This document shows positions 32,226 through 44,625 of a stretch of 64,000 bases of DNA, in pieces; position 1 is the stretch's first letter; each line of letters starts with the position of its first letter. The position numbers and the translations under genes were made by a program. The notes below the pieces were generated by a model. That model had not been told where the DNA came from and ran no database searches. It worked only from the letters and a program-made list of their open reading frames with translations. Origin of the DNA: Aporrectodea caliginosa. Its lineage: Eukaryota; Annelida; Clitellata; Crassiclitellata; Lumbricidae. The DNA is taken from the NCBI GenBank assembly GCA_020284085.1, contig JACEVL010000467.1, positions 170,001 through 234,000 on the forward strand, read 5' to 3'.

Positions 32226-32860
32226 TGTTACAGCGAAGACAATATGCCAGTATCTGTACATCAAATCGATGGCCTACAACAGCAATACATGTATAACGGA
32301 TCCGGAGTTCGCCCTATCGATTACACACCTTGCAGCACTGGCCTTCGTTCCAATCATTGACAGCGTACAAGCATGGGGAGGGGGATAGTATAATGGATAA
32401 CACTCCTGCCTGCAGTTTTTACGGACCCCGTTCGATTCTCCTAAGGCCCCTCTGGGTTTAGCTCATGCCTTCAATCCCCTTCATACCCAAAAGTACAATG
32501 AGCTTGAGCCTTGCATGGCTGCAACTTTGTTGATTTATGTCTTCTGTAATTTGTGTTCTTGTGAATTGTTTAATCCTCATAACATGTAGGCCTACATGTA
32601 CAGCGCAGTGCGTTTGTCAGGCGCTTCATTAAAGAATAAATATTATTATTGTTATAATTATTATATTGGACGAGTTCATCGAGGGCCTACAGAACGAACA
32701 GAGCATCAACGAGATGAAAACTGGACAGTATATCTCTGATCAACAACCTGCTCCGGGCCCCGACGAATCTACAGAGACCAGGTCGCCCGACAATCGCCCG
32801 ACATCGACGCCGAATACGTGTTTCTTCCGTTGTTGGATAATATCTTCGTTGGATCGCACA
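32226..32860 (+). pseudogene. MULE-like transposase fragment split by a SINE
   Basis: The first part (32235-32375) gives AKTICQYLYIKSMAYNSN then DPEFALSITHLAALAFVP. After the SINE (32376-32666) it resumes LDEFIEGLQNEQSINEMKTG. The LAALAFVP..D...W/F followed by D.FI..L and a terminal Y resembles the C-terminal region of animal MULE transposases. The catalytic domain is absent, so assignment rests on this weak signature. Confidence 0.45.
32376..32666 (+). mobile_element. SINE family B relative, plus strand, with TAGGCCTAC insertion
   Basis: The tRNA-like head has A box TAGTATAATGG and B box CCGTTCGATTCTC. The body tatgtcttctgtaatttgtg and ttcttgtgaattgttt matches SINE B, and the tail ends aaagaataaatattatt. 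Relative to other copies it carries an extra atgtaggcctac after cataac, at about 32583-32594. Confidence 0.7.
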
Positions 32861-33125
32861 TAATTTAAATTTACAAGTCTAGTTGTTAACTTTTTCATTC
32901 GTCGTTGCAGTATTTACAGACTCTAATTGTGCTTTAAAAAAATAAATTATAATAATCCTGGAAAAATATCGATTCCATATTAAATTTATTATTGTTATGC
33001 TATCTTCCCTCCCTTAAGTCGCGATATTCAGGTACGCGGTTTGTTGCATTGTCGCGGCTATTGACAGCGCGGTTGTATTCGCCCGGTTTTTAACGCGCGG
33101 TTTTGTTCGTGCGAATATCGATGTA

Positions 33126-33947
33126 TATCTCTAGGCTCACTTATAACAGAAGACTCCGAATGCTGGAAAGAAGGAAGGCCTTGGATGACGTGACCGAACA
33201 GCATGAGTCGTCGAGTGGATTATCGATCAGTTATTGAGGGAGACTATATATCTACAGAAGCAGGTAGAAGAAAATTGTCCATGTAGGCCTACGGCTAGTT
33301 CTCAGCTCGAAGGACGGTTGAAGACAAGACAGTAAAAATCTGAATCAGAATTCAGATGTAGCTTGAACCTGGGGACTATTATTACTGAAGGGATATGAAG
33401 CGGCAATGTGTCAGCCAATCAGAGATCGAATTTTCTGAAACATCGCGGGCGATTTATGTAGCCATCTATTTTTAGATTACACTGACATCCGGGCACTCAG
33501 CAGGTCAGACCTTTAACAGAGTAAACGTAAACAAAGCCAAATGCATCGTTCTCGACGTTGTTTTTAGTAATTTCATTGCAATTTATCTTTATTGAAATAA
33601 GTCGCTTTCGTTTCGTTACGACAATCGTCCACAAAGAAACGGGACTAAAACTTATCTGACCTGCATCTGTCCCGGATGTAAAATTAGAGCCACAAACATA
33701 ACTAGGTCAATGACCCAATTTTCGTCCGTTTCGTAGGCTATCCCTTTGTAATAACAGTCCTAGCTTGAACGCTATAAAGACTTCTGAAGAAAAGAAATGC
33801 CAACAAAGCAGTGTGTTTTAGATTTCAACCCGTTTTCTTCCTACTTTCTACGGGTTACATTGTTTTCTAGAAGTAAGATATCGCCATCAAAGCAGACAAA
33901 TCGGTTTGGTTGCTCTATTCAGACGGCCATTACACCTTGGCTTAATC
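33126..33947. other. No gene recognised
   Basis: Unique-looking sequence with no protein signal or repeat match; it includes one GTAGGCCTAC at 33283-33292. Confidence 0.4.
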
Positions 33948-34218
33948 GTATTCGTCAGCTTTCGGGTTTCTAAAGCCCGACTTAATGACTAAGCGAAGGG
34001 CACAGCTAGGTTATTCAAGAGCGCTACGTCAAGTCAGAAGGTCGTACAGTCTACAGGTCGTACTTGTGGGGCGCGGTGGTATAGGGGTATGTTCGGTGCC
34101 TTGCAGCCCGAGGTTGCGGGTTCGAATCCACCTCAAGCCGTCGCGTAGGGACCCTGGGCAAGTCCTTCACTCGCAATTGCTCATGCGCTTCGGCGTGAAA
34201 CTCCGATTCAGTGTCCGG
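33948..34218 (+). mobile_element. Dispersed-repeat tail followed by 3'-truncated SINE A
   Basis: 33948-34060 resembles the (TAATCG)-type repeat (ttctaaagcccgacttaat...gttattcaagagcgctacgtc). SINE A starts at 34068 with A box TGGTATAGGGG and B box GGGTTCGAATCC and stops at gattcagtgtccg, lacking the 3' tail. Confidence 0.7.
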
Positions 34219-35787
34219 ATTGGATTGAACCCAACTGTTTAACGGCATCAAAGGCTGTTGAGGTCGATACGACAAATTTCTTGTAAGGTTTGCACCGCAG
34301 CCTATGAATTAAACAGTGACAAAGTCATTTTAATATTAAATTTTCAAAGTTTAACGAGATCTTATGACTACAATGGCCGTTGACGTCTTTAAGATAATTG
34401 TTTTTAATTTCATTTTATAAGAGTTTCTTCCATCGATTTTCGCTTCTTCTTTCATCGTTTGTTTCATGTCTGGCAGGTTGTTTGAGGCGACGAAGTTACA
34501 AAGTTACAAATTGACATCTTAGTTGGTCAAAGTGACAAAGCTACGCGCTTGATGAAAATATAGGGCGTCAGTTCAGAGCGTTTAAAAGGTGTTCAGTGAA
34601 AACACTGCAATACACGGTGCTTAGCGCAATTTTACGCCTGCCATTGAGGTCTACATTATATTAAGTGAATAAATAATAATTAACCAATATATTAGTTTTT
34701 GCTATTATTGTAAAGTACGGTAACCCTGTATTTCGATAAGTGCCCAAATGCAATTATAGGTGTTGTGTTAGACTGGCATAGCCACATAGTCATGTCTGCA
34801 CTTTGCCAGCTTTCAAAGACGTTGGTACCGAGGCACGTGGGTATGGTTGGGCATGGTTGGGTATGGTTCGCTGTAGATTAGGTTTTGAACCGGATAGTCC
34901 GGTGTTTGATCCATATGTCTGGTGGAAAAGCATTCCTATTCTTAAATGACTCTACTGGCTGAAAATTCCCGAAGCATTATTTATTTCAAAGTTGTGTCGC
35001 TCATCTAGGCCTACAATAAATTCTCTTCAGTAGCCTACTCCCCAACTTATCTTCGCAAACTCTTCAATACTCGATTACCCCACCCTAACCAATCAGTCTC
35101 TCCTTCCTGTCTCTTTCCGGTTCCAGGGTATTAGCTATTCGTCTCAAGTTCTCTAACCGATCTCGTTCGCGGATTTTCATAGCGCTGTAGATTAGGCCTA
35201 CCTCAACTCTGAAACAATCTCCCTCCTGAATTCCGCAAATTCGCCGCTCCTCCAACTCTCTAGACGTTCATCTATCACCATATGATATGACTTCAAGCAC
35301 CTCAATCTATCACTCTTCATGCTTTCCACCTGCAATTAAATTTCCTTTGTTTCCAGAATTCTTACCCTGATTCATTCAATCTGCCACTTCCTTCGGGCAA
35401 CCGGATTTTATTCTTCACATGATACGCTGGATAGACCAACCCTGACTTGACGTTGTGTGGGTGAATAAGCTGGTGCCTTGCGCCGATCATTTTAAGCATG
35501 AAGCGCTTTAGAGTTTCTCGATTTTATGATTCTGATTTTGGGTTAGCCTACGTGTGCCTAGTTTCATATTAAATGATCCACAGGAGATAAGGTCTACTCA
35601 AATCGACCAATGGGGCCTGCTCGTTGCTTTATAGGTTCTGAGCAACCCTTTGTTTTCAGACCCTAGGCCTATAATAGGCCCAAGTTATACATCTAGGCCT
35701 ACCCTTAACTTTTACTCAACTGCATTGGAGCGAAAAACGTCATCGAAAGATATGTCAGAGAGGCCTAAACTTTGTTAACTCTGTAAT
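34219..35787. other. No gene recognised; one reversed dispersed-repeat tail
   Basis: 35440-35540 is the reverse complement of the ...caccagcttattca repeat. Four TAGGCCTA words occur between 35006 and 35700. No coding signal. Confidence 0.4.
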
Positions 35788-35975
35788 CTAGGATGACGAT
35801 AACGACGATGACGATAGGCCCTAAAGATGATGGTAATAACGATAAAGATGATGACGATAACGATAAAAATGATGACGATAACGATAAAGATGATGACGAT
35901 AACGATAAAGATGACGGCGATAATGACGATGTCGATAAAGATGACGACAACAAAGATGATGATCACGATGACTGT
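35788..35975 (+). repeat. 18-bp minisatellite (GATGACGATAACGATAAA)n
   Basis: About nine units, degenerate at both ends. Asp/Lys/Asn frames on + and Ile/Val frames on - are artefacts. Confidence 0.92.
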
Positions 35976-38209
35976 TAATGTTGAATGTCATCGCGTTACC
36001 TTGAGAATGACGAAGATGAGACATCGGCGGTAAAGAACAAGGCGAAGGCCAGAAATAATATCTCAACTTATACAAAGCGTACAATAATAATGGCACAGGT
36101 ATAAATTTTATGCACTTAACCTATACTTAATATCGGAACACTTGTAAAGTTACCGTTTCAGACGAGGATAACTCCGTGCTTTCGACACGCCACCGCTTCG
36201 TACGTCCTCCTATGAGAATGCCAACGCTGTCGATTATAATCGCTGCATAGATAGATCCGAATACGCGTTAATGTTCTCCAACATAATTCACCGTTTGGTA
36301 TGCGCCATCCTGTGCAGAGATGCCATCACGAAGGCATCCACTCTAAACCCGTCGAAGCCCGCCTTTCCACTGACCGTAACCGTCAGCCAACGTCGGCTTT
36401 TATTCGCTTCGAATTCCTCCGGCGGTCGGCGTTGCCTGGACGACGCGGAGGGATACGAATTTATCGTTTAAATGCATTGTAATTGGTTGTCTAAGATGGC
36501 GAATTCTCCGCCGCCGCGTCCTCTCGACGCTCTGAGGAGACCGGCTTGAAAGAAGCAATCGCTCTTTCTCTTCTTCTTCTTCTTCGCTCAGCCTCCTCTT
36601 CCAGTCTCGAGGAGCTCGTTTCCTGAATATTTTATGATCCCAGGACCCAATTTGACGTATACGTCCTTCCTAAGCCAACGTGTATACGCAAAAAGCGTGT
36701 ACATTGAGTGCACGAGTACCGGTCGGCGTACAAGCATTGCACGCTTAGTTCCCTACACAGAAGCAGTAGATTGGAGTTATCCCATCGTCGGTGTGTATGG
36801 ACATACGTCACGGTCTTTGACTGGCTGTAGATCATAGCCAACCCATTGGGACCTCTGTCGTGCCGACCTCTTTCACCTGACCCTTAACCCCCCGATGCAC
36901 ATATCTCCCTCCCATTGCCCTCTTAGGAGTCGCGTAGAAGACACTTCCTCAGCTAGTGTGGCCAGAGCCTACAGTGACGCACCGTCACTACTGTCAACTA
37001 CGGCAAAGCACTTTATGTCTACTGTACTGAGAACGTTGATAGCCTTCGGTTCGTCCACCCGTTCATAGAGGTTTCAGCTTTTGTGTTTCTCTGGCCATAC
37101 CTAAAACTAGAACTGTTCATGGTTTCGGGGCAGGGTTTTTGGTACTGTCTTCCTGTATTAGAAACCTATATTCGTTTTGTTTAGTCGCTTATGTCATTTT
37201 GTGCTCAACCTAAGACTTGCCTATTTCAAATGGTTTATCCTCCATAGGCTGCCTCTCTGTGTTATGGATTGATCTTCGAGACTTTGACCTGATTACGGCT
37301 TGATTTTGATGTGTCATCGGTTGATACCTTGTGCATTAGAAAAGTCGCGATATGAGTTATAATAACTACCTTTCCCGCTTGTCCTGGTGTGGAGCGCCTC
37401 TGAGTAGGACTCTTGAAGGGCGCTATATAAATTTCAATTGATTGATTGAACACTTACAATTGGAGTTAGTTTCCAACAGATTTGCACTGTTCTAAGAGGA
37501 TCATCCATTATTCGCTGATCGTGGCGATACATATAACTCGAACAGATTAGATTAGAATAGACAATATTAGCTCATGTTACTATTAATTAACAAATTTTAT
37601 TACGCCGACGGCAGATGCAAAAGGGCATCTAGCGATAGCGCTCCCAAACTCACAATCAATCTATTGGAAAAGTCAGGCAGTGTCTCTGGTATACATTGGC
37701 CTATTAGTAGTGTATCTAATCTATTCTAACCTAATCTAATCACTTATATAGCGCCGTTATCACAATGTCCAAGACGTCAGTCGATGGTCATTGTCCTTAA
37801 GTAAAATCGCAATCTAAACTTATAATTCGTTGGAAAAATCAGGTCGAACTCCGATAGATATAGAAAACAGAAGCACACCAGTGTATGTTGGTGTTAGACA
37901 TGACTTCTAGAAGTGGCTTTGGTCTCATCCTGTCTTCGATATATGAGACCAAAGTCCCAACGCATTACGTGCATAGTAGATGATGTCTCAACCTGTTTCA
38001 TAGGTAGTTATTCGTCGTATATTCCAGGATACATCTCGTGGAAAGACTCTCTCGTCTCACTCTCAATCCTAGTACAACACAGGCGTTGAAGTCAACCCGT
38101 GTAAGTCTAGTTAGTCTACGTGTGAGAATGATGTTAAGTCTAAATGTATGAATAAAGTTCACTGCTACGGGTCATGTAGTTGTATGTAACAAGCATGTGA
38201 CGAGTGTAT
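35976..38209. other. Largely unassigned; one SINE tail
   Basis: 37391-37449 is a SINE A-type tail (ggagcgcctctgagtag...gcgctatataaat plus (GATT)n). A GC-richer stretch at 36180-36620 holds short overlapping ORFs without recognisable motifs. A TCT-type microsatellite lies near 36570-36590. Confidence 0.4.
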
Positions 38210-38372
38210 GCAAAGTAATAATAAAAATAATTATTATTGTTCTCATATAATAATATTTAATAATACTACTACTAATAATAATACGGTATACATCAATATT
38301 ATTATTATTGTTGTTGCTACCGTATTATTACCGTATTATTGCCCTTATTATTACTATTACTATTATTATTGT

Positions 38373-38407
<35 letters not shown>

Positions 38408-38445
38408 TATTGTTTTGTTGTTGTTGTTGCTCTTGTTGTTGTTGT
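38210..38445 (+). repeat. (TTA)n / (GTT)n microsatellite region
   Basis: AAT/ATT units change to TTG/GTT units at the right end. Confidence 0.88.
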
Positions 38446-38446
38446 T

Positions 38447-38600
38447 GTGCATTTATTAAGCGCCTCTATAATATCAAAGCGTCTCTGGGGAGGATCGAAC
38501 AAGGCGGGCGCTCTAACCAATTGGCACCCGTGTTCCACCATGAATGCTATGTGCAGATGGGTTTCATAATCTCCGCGCTTAGGCCCTACTTGGTCACGTA
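38447..38600 (-). mobile_element. SINE family C, partial reverse copy
   Basis: It reads gcatttattaagcgcctct, then ggaggatcgaac...ggcgggcgctctaaccaattgg, matching the reversed head and tail of 48431-48604 with the middle deleted. Confidence 0.6.
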
Positions 38601-39030
38601 ATTGTAACATAAAAATGCCTGCATCTTAGTAGACAAATAATGTCTCAAGAATTGTCGAAAGTTGCGTCGTATCATGCAAGCAGACACCTATAGGAGGACA
38701 GTCACATATTGTCGTCCATCGGGTGATTCTGGAAAGCTTAGATCGATCCATGGAATGATGGAAGTCTTCACTTTGAAGACCACCTGAGATATTTCTCGTT
38801 TGAACCTGAACCAGAGGCCTGTAAAGAATTCTTCAGAAGACGAACCCAGACCAGCGGCTCCATCTTTTTTCGTTCGGCGCTTGTTCTGTTTCCGCTGGGC
38901 CACTATATAAATTGGCCAATGCATTACATTACACTTTGAACCTGGTTCCCTGCTTTTGTCTCTTCGCTCTTTCCGTCAATCAGAGAATTTCTTGGCAATT
39001 TGTCTTCTTTCAGTTTCAATGTTTTCGATC
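38601..39030. other. No gene recognised; SINE tail scrap
   Basis: A cactatataaattggccaatg tail scrap lies at about 38898-38935. The rest is unique-looking. Confidence 0.4.
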
Positions 39031-39034
39031 ATTG

Positions 39035-39275
39035 CATGCATGCATGTATGCATGTATGCATGTATGCATGTATTGTATGTATGTATGTATGTATGTATGT
39101 ATGTATGTATGTATGTATGTATGTATGTATGTATGTATGTATGTATGTAGGTATGTATGTATGTATGTATGTATGTATGTATGTATGTATGTATGTATGT
39201 ATGTATGTATGTATGTATGTATGTATGTATGTATGTATGTATGTATGTATGTATGTATGTATGTATGTATGTATG

Positions 39276-39306
<31 letters not shown>

Positions 39307-39352
39307 TGTATGTATGTATGTAATGTATGTATGTATGTATGTATGTATGTAT
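39035..39352 (+). repeat. (ATGT)n microsatellite, about 290 bp
   Basis: Near-pure ATGT from 39077, preceded by (GCAT)-type units. It is the opposite-strand equivalent of the CATA arrays. Confidence 0.95.
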
Positions 39353-39780
39353 GAATGTATTGTAATGTATTGTATTCAGGCATTTATAAAGCGCCTATAG
39401 TATGTATGTATGAATGTATTGTAATGTATTGTATTCAAGCATTTATAAAGCGCCTACAGTAGTGTGAACCGTTCAGAGTCGCTCCCAGTGCGCAAGGCCA
39501 AAGAGAAGAAAAAGGTTTTTGAGAAAAGCAAAGGAGGAGGGGTTACCAGCTAGAATTTGAGAGTGGGTAGATGGAGACAGCGCATTCCAAAGAGATGGAC
39601 CAATTGAGGTAAATGACCGGGACTGAGTCATAGCTGTTCTAGTATGAGGAACTAGAAGATCATGTCTGTTTGAAGAGCGGAGTGGACGAAGTGGCTGAAA
39701 GAGGCCAAATAGTAATTCATCAGCTAGATATTTCGGGGCATGACAGCAGAATGTTAAACCAAAGCAAGATTTCGCCTAAC
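39353..39780 (+). mobile_element. Dispersed repeat with duplicated start
   Basis: The start gaatgtattgtaatgtattg...gcatttataaagcgcctac occurs twice (39352-39400 and 39411-39460). It is followed by cagagtcgctcccagtgcgc and a purine-rich body, related to 21685-21920 and 42000-42125. Confidence 0.6.
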
Positions 39781-39799
39781 TTTCGGCTATCTTTTGTCT

Positions 39800-39984
<185 letters not shown>

Positions 39985-40611
39985 CCTCTCTACGTCTTTG
40001 GCAACACTCACTTATCCGGGGCAAGTTATCCCTCTATCGTTTTGTCTGTAGTAGTGTTTATATTGTGTGTCAATTTTCTTTCTACCAAAGTGTTAAGGCG
40101 AACAATTGCTTCATCTGTAATTCCCGTTGCTTGTCTCACTGATTGTCCTACTACCTGTCCGTGTGTCTCTCTCTTCCTGTCTGTCCCGCGCGTCAATGCT
40201 CCCGTCGAGTGTATACAGCATCTCTGGAGGAGCCATAAATAACAGCTGAGAGGCGTCAAAAGGTTGCAGAAGGTGGGAGAAAGTGCAGATGAATTCGACG
40301 AAGAATGAGACGATAACATTCGCGGATACGGAGGCAGCAATCACATCGTTCACGAACCATCAACTCCCCAGCCACTGATAGATGGCACTTTGGAAATACG
40401 TTATCAACAGACGTCTTAGCCAGCCTCTGCTTTCGCATTGGTAGCTAATCATTCGCTTATGTAATGCTTACATAAGCATACACATACAGGTGGAATAGAT
40501 GTATGTACACCAAGGTGCGATTAGCAATTGGTTAATAAAGAATATATTTATTTACTTACTTACTCAATAATCACAGACATTCAGACATGCGGAGTGGCTG
40601 GCTCGCTAGCT
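39985..40611. other. No gene recognised
   Basis: Overlapping minus-strand frames at 40026-40438 show no known motif and no codon signature I can trust. Confidence 0.35.
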
Positions 40612-40785
40612 GATTAACTGACTGACTGACTGACTGACTGTCTGACTGACTGACTGACTGACTGACTGACTGGCTGGCTGGCTGGCTGGCTGACTCTCTA
40701 ACTAACTGACTGACTGACTGACTGACTGACTGACTGACTGACTGACTGTCTGACTGACTGACTGACTGACTGACTGACTGACTGA
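40612..40785 (+). repeat. (GACT)n microsatellite
   Basis: GACT units with a central (GGCT)n patch at 40668-40695. Confidence 0.93.
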
Positions 40786-40974
40786 ACGGTCGGATATAGG
40801 CAAATAGGTAGACCAACAGACGTCGGGGCAAACTAACAAATAGGCATCCAGACAGAAGGACATTCGGTGGACAGGACTGACAGACAGAAAGACTGAATGA
40901 CAAACATAGATAGAGACAGAGCTATCCGTTAATGCTTATAGGCACATTTTCGTGCCTGTGTGTGTATGTGTGTG

Positions 40975-41053
40975 AATAAATATATTATATATATATATAT
41001 AAACCTATATATATATATAAACCTATATATATATAAAACTATATATATGTAAA

Positions 41054-41089
<36 letters not shown>

Positions 41090-41092
41090 TAT
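40975..41092 (+). repeat. (TA)n with repeated AAACCTATATATA unit
   Basis: Four to five copies of an aaacctatatatatat module. Confidence 0.88.
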
Positions 41093-41486
41093 TTGTGGCG
41101 GCAGTTCCTTGCTGCAGATGTGCAACGCCTGTGGGGATTCTAAAGGGTTTAATCGTACGTACAGCGAAAGATAAGATTCCTGAAATGCGTAATCTGCGTC
41201 TGAACTCTGAACTGTACTCTAGAGTCTAGTTGACAGTCAGACTTGCGAAATATAATATTATATCCTAATTAATTAAATGAGAGTCTTGTGTGAAGCTAAG
41301 TCGATACCATCAGTTAAGTGGTGCAGTTGAGTGCTATGGAATCATCATCAATCTTTTAGGTTTTTAATGTCGGCAAAAATAGTCGATAGGTTGGTTTCGC
41401 GTTGGAATAAACGTCTAACGAGTTTGTCAACCCAACACAAGGCAATGCTTGCGTAAGTAAAAGGAAAGAGAAGTTAAGAGAGACAT
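41093..41486. other. No gene recognised
   Basis: Unique-looking AT-rich sequence. Confidence 0.4.
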
Positions 41487-41705
41487 CACGTAGGGACTCT
41501 GGGCAAGTCCTTCACTCGCAATTGCTCATGCGTTTCGGCGTGAAACTCCGATTCAGTGTCCGCGCTGTAGTCGGGAGCACCTCTGAGTAGAAATCTTGAA
41601 GGGGCGCTATAACAAGTGCTCATACATACATACATTCAGCCAGTATGTATGAGCACTATAACAAGTGCTCATACATACATACATTCATACATACATACAT
41701 ATTAT
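41487..41705 (+). mobile_element. Head-truncated SINE A with local tail duplication
   Basis: It starts at cacgtagggactctgggc, lacks the tRNA head, and ends gcgctataacaagtgctcatacatac. The last 35 bases are repeated at 41655-41700 after a short inverted patch (gtatgtatgagcac). Confidence 0.75.
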
Positions 41706-41959
41706 ACAGTGATAAATGAAGACAACAGTAGGCCTATACGTAGTGAAGACGGGAAGCAGTTAGATTTCATCAAAAGATTGGAAATCATTGCTTAGCACTC
41801 AACAATTCAGACGCAGTTCACGCATTATGAGTTATCGCGTCTCTCGCTCATTGAAGATGACATTTGTGTGACCATAATGCTTGTGGACAATGTAGGCCTA
41901 ATCTCCGACTTGTGTAGCGCTTTTAACGAATGTGGGTGGTATATGGATATTCATTACTT

Positions 41960-42125
41960 CATTCATTACTTGAATTTATATAGCGCCTCTTCAAGGGAAC
42001 TACTCAGAGGCGCTCCCAACCCCAGCGCGGCCAAATAGGACCATTTTAAGTTGAGAGAGGAATGTCTGAGAAGGGGTTCTAGGAAGGGAGCGAAGGACCA
42101 GAGGGAGGCCATTCCAGGTCAAGGG
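41960..42125 (-). mobile_element. Dispersed repeat with SINE-like end
   Basis: The sequence atttatatagcgcctcttc...actcagaggcgctcccaac is followed by a purine-rich body with gccattccaggtcaagggg, as in 21685-21920 and 39353-39780. Confidence 0.6.
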
Positions 42126-43354
42126 GCCAACCACATATATGCTATATATGCTAAGTGTAGGTGGTATAGTGTTTTACTGTTAGACAGTATGACAGTATTG
42201 TTGTCAGTCAATACAAGTACTTTAAGGCATGTTTCGGCAGCAGCAGGTATACGTTCGAGGCGATGAAATTGCCTCTGCATATGCACACGAACGATGCCGT
42301 ACAGATTATCAATTTACATATGTCGTTGCGATCGACGCGTTAGGGTGCGTTCCCAGTGGCAAATGCCATAAAAAAGCCAGGTTCAACGATCGCAGTTATT
42401 ACAAATGCGTCGGGAAATGACCCCCGCGGGGCAACATAGAGACTGCATTGCAATCGTCACGAAGGTGATTGATAGTATACGATGACCCGAAGGGCGAACG
42501 TATATTCAAGGCAACCGAACAACTCCATTCCGTATCCACAAACAGTCTGTCTACAATCCCACGGACTTGACGGAACACTTCTGAACGAGTTTGTGCTCTT
42601 TTCGCCCATCGCAAGAGAGCGCTAGAAAAATTGCAGACTACCAGTAGGCCTATCACTACATAATTATAATATTAATAATATAATAGAAGAAGAAGACATC
42701 AAGGATATTATGAAGTGAACTTTCCCGTTACGCTAATTTGACTCAGTTCGTTTCGCATACGTTATGAAGGTCGTAATAAATTGGACTCATTTCGCAAGCG
42801 GCCTCGCGGGTTGATAGTTAGACGAGGAAGTAAAGTCATTCATGAAGTGAACGTTTCTTCTAACGCTGTCGACTAGACTCATTTCCTTTCGGTAGGTGCT
42901 GCTGCTATAATCTTACGCCATGAACTAGACTCATTTCGGTAGGTGGCGCTGCTAAGAGCAAGACCGCCCGTACATGCTGTTTACAAGAATATACAAAAAC
43001 TAGATCGCTGATTGTCGCGTAGATTCAAAGTTGCGTGTAATGAAAGTTCGGGCGGGCATGCGGCTATAGCAGGTTGATTTTTTCAAATTTCAACTGTCTT
43101 AGGACGGGCAAGCATCTAGTCATTTATAATACGTCAAACCAAAGCGAAGTCTTAACATATGAAAATGGGCGACCATCGGGCATCAAATGTTCCTTCAATG
43201 TAATATGCTTTATAGTGAACTAATTCATTTATTCAAGTACTAGAAAAACAAGACAACATTGGCATTCACTGTCAATGTCTGTGCATTCTCTCAATTTTTT
43301 GACATCATTTAGTCATAACTTAAAATGTATATGTTCAACCTGCTTACCAACATG
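42126..43354. other. No gene recognised
   Basis: Short frames at 42051-42656 lack known motifs. A loosely repeated actcatttcgcaagcgg / actcatttcggtaggtg phrase occurs at 42785-42960. Confidence 0.4.
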
Positions 43355-43640
43355 GGTAGGTGGATGGGCGGACGGACGGATGGATTGATGGATGCAATAT
43401 TGAATGGATGGATCGATGGATCGATGGCTGGATAGATGAATGGATGGACAGATGGAAAAATATATGGATGTATTGATAGATGGATGAATGGACGGACAGG
43501 TGGATGTATGGATGGATTAGTCAATGGATGGATGGATGGACGGACGGACGGACGGACGAACGAACGGACGGACGGATGGATAGATAGATGGATGGATAGA
43601 TGGATCTATCCATGGACCGGTGGGTGGATCGATAAAAGTC
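43355..43640 (+). repeat. (GGAT/GGAC)n microsatellite
   Basis: TGGATGGA units with GGAC and CGAA variants. Confidence 0.93.
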
Positions 43641-43929
43641 GATAGGCTGATCGAGTTGATCAATAGCACTTTGCCAGTTCGCATGTGATTCATTTCGGAC
43701 AGAGCACAATGCTTGGCCTCACTTCTCGTTCACCAAAGACAACGAGTCACGTGCCAATTCCCTCTCCACCTACCCTCACCCCCTCCGCTCGCTCTTCCGC
43801 ACCATCACTCCGCTATCCGCTCCTTCATGTACGTCTAGCTCCCTACCATCAAGCGATGAAAGTTGAAATTGAATTAAACTGATCGAACGTGTTGGCCTTC
43901 AAATCCCTGTTTGGTTTGTCCGAAATGAA

Positions 43930-44195
43930 AAATGAAGACAAGCGCGGGAAAGGAAGAAAAGAAGGAATAAAGGAAAGACGAAGCGACAGAAAAAAGGTAC
44001 ATGAATGGAGGAAAGAAAGAAGGAAGGAAATAAAGAAGAAAGGATGTAAGAAGGAAGGAAGAGGAATGAACCAAGATAGAACGAGAGAGAAGAGAGAATT
44101 CAGAAATAAGGAAGGAGGGAGGAGAGGTAGAAAGGAAGAATAGAAAGGAGAGAGAAGGGAGAAAGGAAAAGGAATGAAGAATAATAAAAGGAAAT
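43930..44195 (+). repeat. Purine-rich (GAAAGAAGGAAG)n tract
   Basis: Degenerate GGAAAGA/GAAGGAA words, nearly all A/G on the + strand. Confidence 0.85.
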
Positions 44196-44439
44196 GAGCA
44201 GTTGTGTCTAATAAATTCTACAGTGTCATTATCACATATTTATACAAGATATTTCAAGATATTTATTAATGGCAGACTCAGGTGACCCCGTAGTAAAAGC
44301 TCGTAATAAAATATTTTGGATTAGCTGGGTCGATATCCTACGGGTTATGAAACCAAATGTCAGGCGTTAGTGGGCAATCAAGTCGAGGAAGACGATTTTG
44401 TCAGCTTAGACCTGAATGACACTCGAGAACAATAGAGAA

Positions 44440-44625
44440 CTTAGATAAAAAAAATTAACCGATAACTAGAGAGAACTCAGAGAACTATAGAGAAATCAGA
44501 GAACTATAGAGAAATCAGAGAAATTAGCAAACTATGTAGAAATCAGAGAACTATAGTGAAATCAGAGAATTATAGAAAACTCAGAGAACTATAGAGAACT
44601 CAGAGAACTATAGAGAACTTGAATT
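44440..44625 (+). repeat. 19-bp minisatellite (AGAGAACTATAGAGAAATC)n
   Basis: Eight to nine units, some with aactc in place of aaatc. Confidence 0.9.

Larger units (their letters stand above)
31995..33125 (+). mobile_element. Decayed MULE-like DNA transposon with CG-rich inverted ends
   Basis: Both ends are dense in ACCGCGC / CGCGGT words (31998-32125 and, inverted, 33020-33120), for example accgcgccgttaa on the left and ttaacgcgcggttttg on the right. Between them lies the transposase-like fragment split by a SINE. The exact ends and target duplication could not be fixed. Confidence 0.5.
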
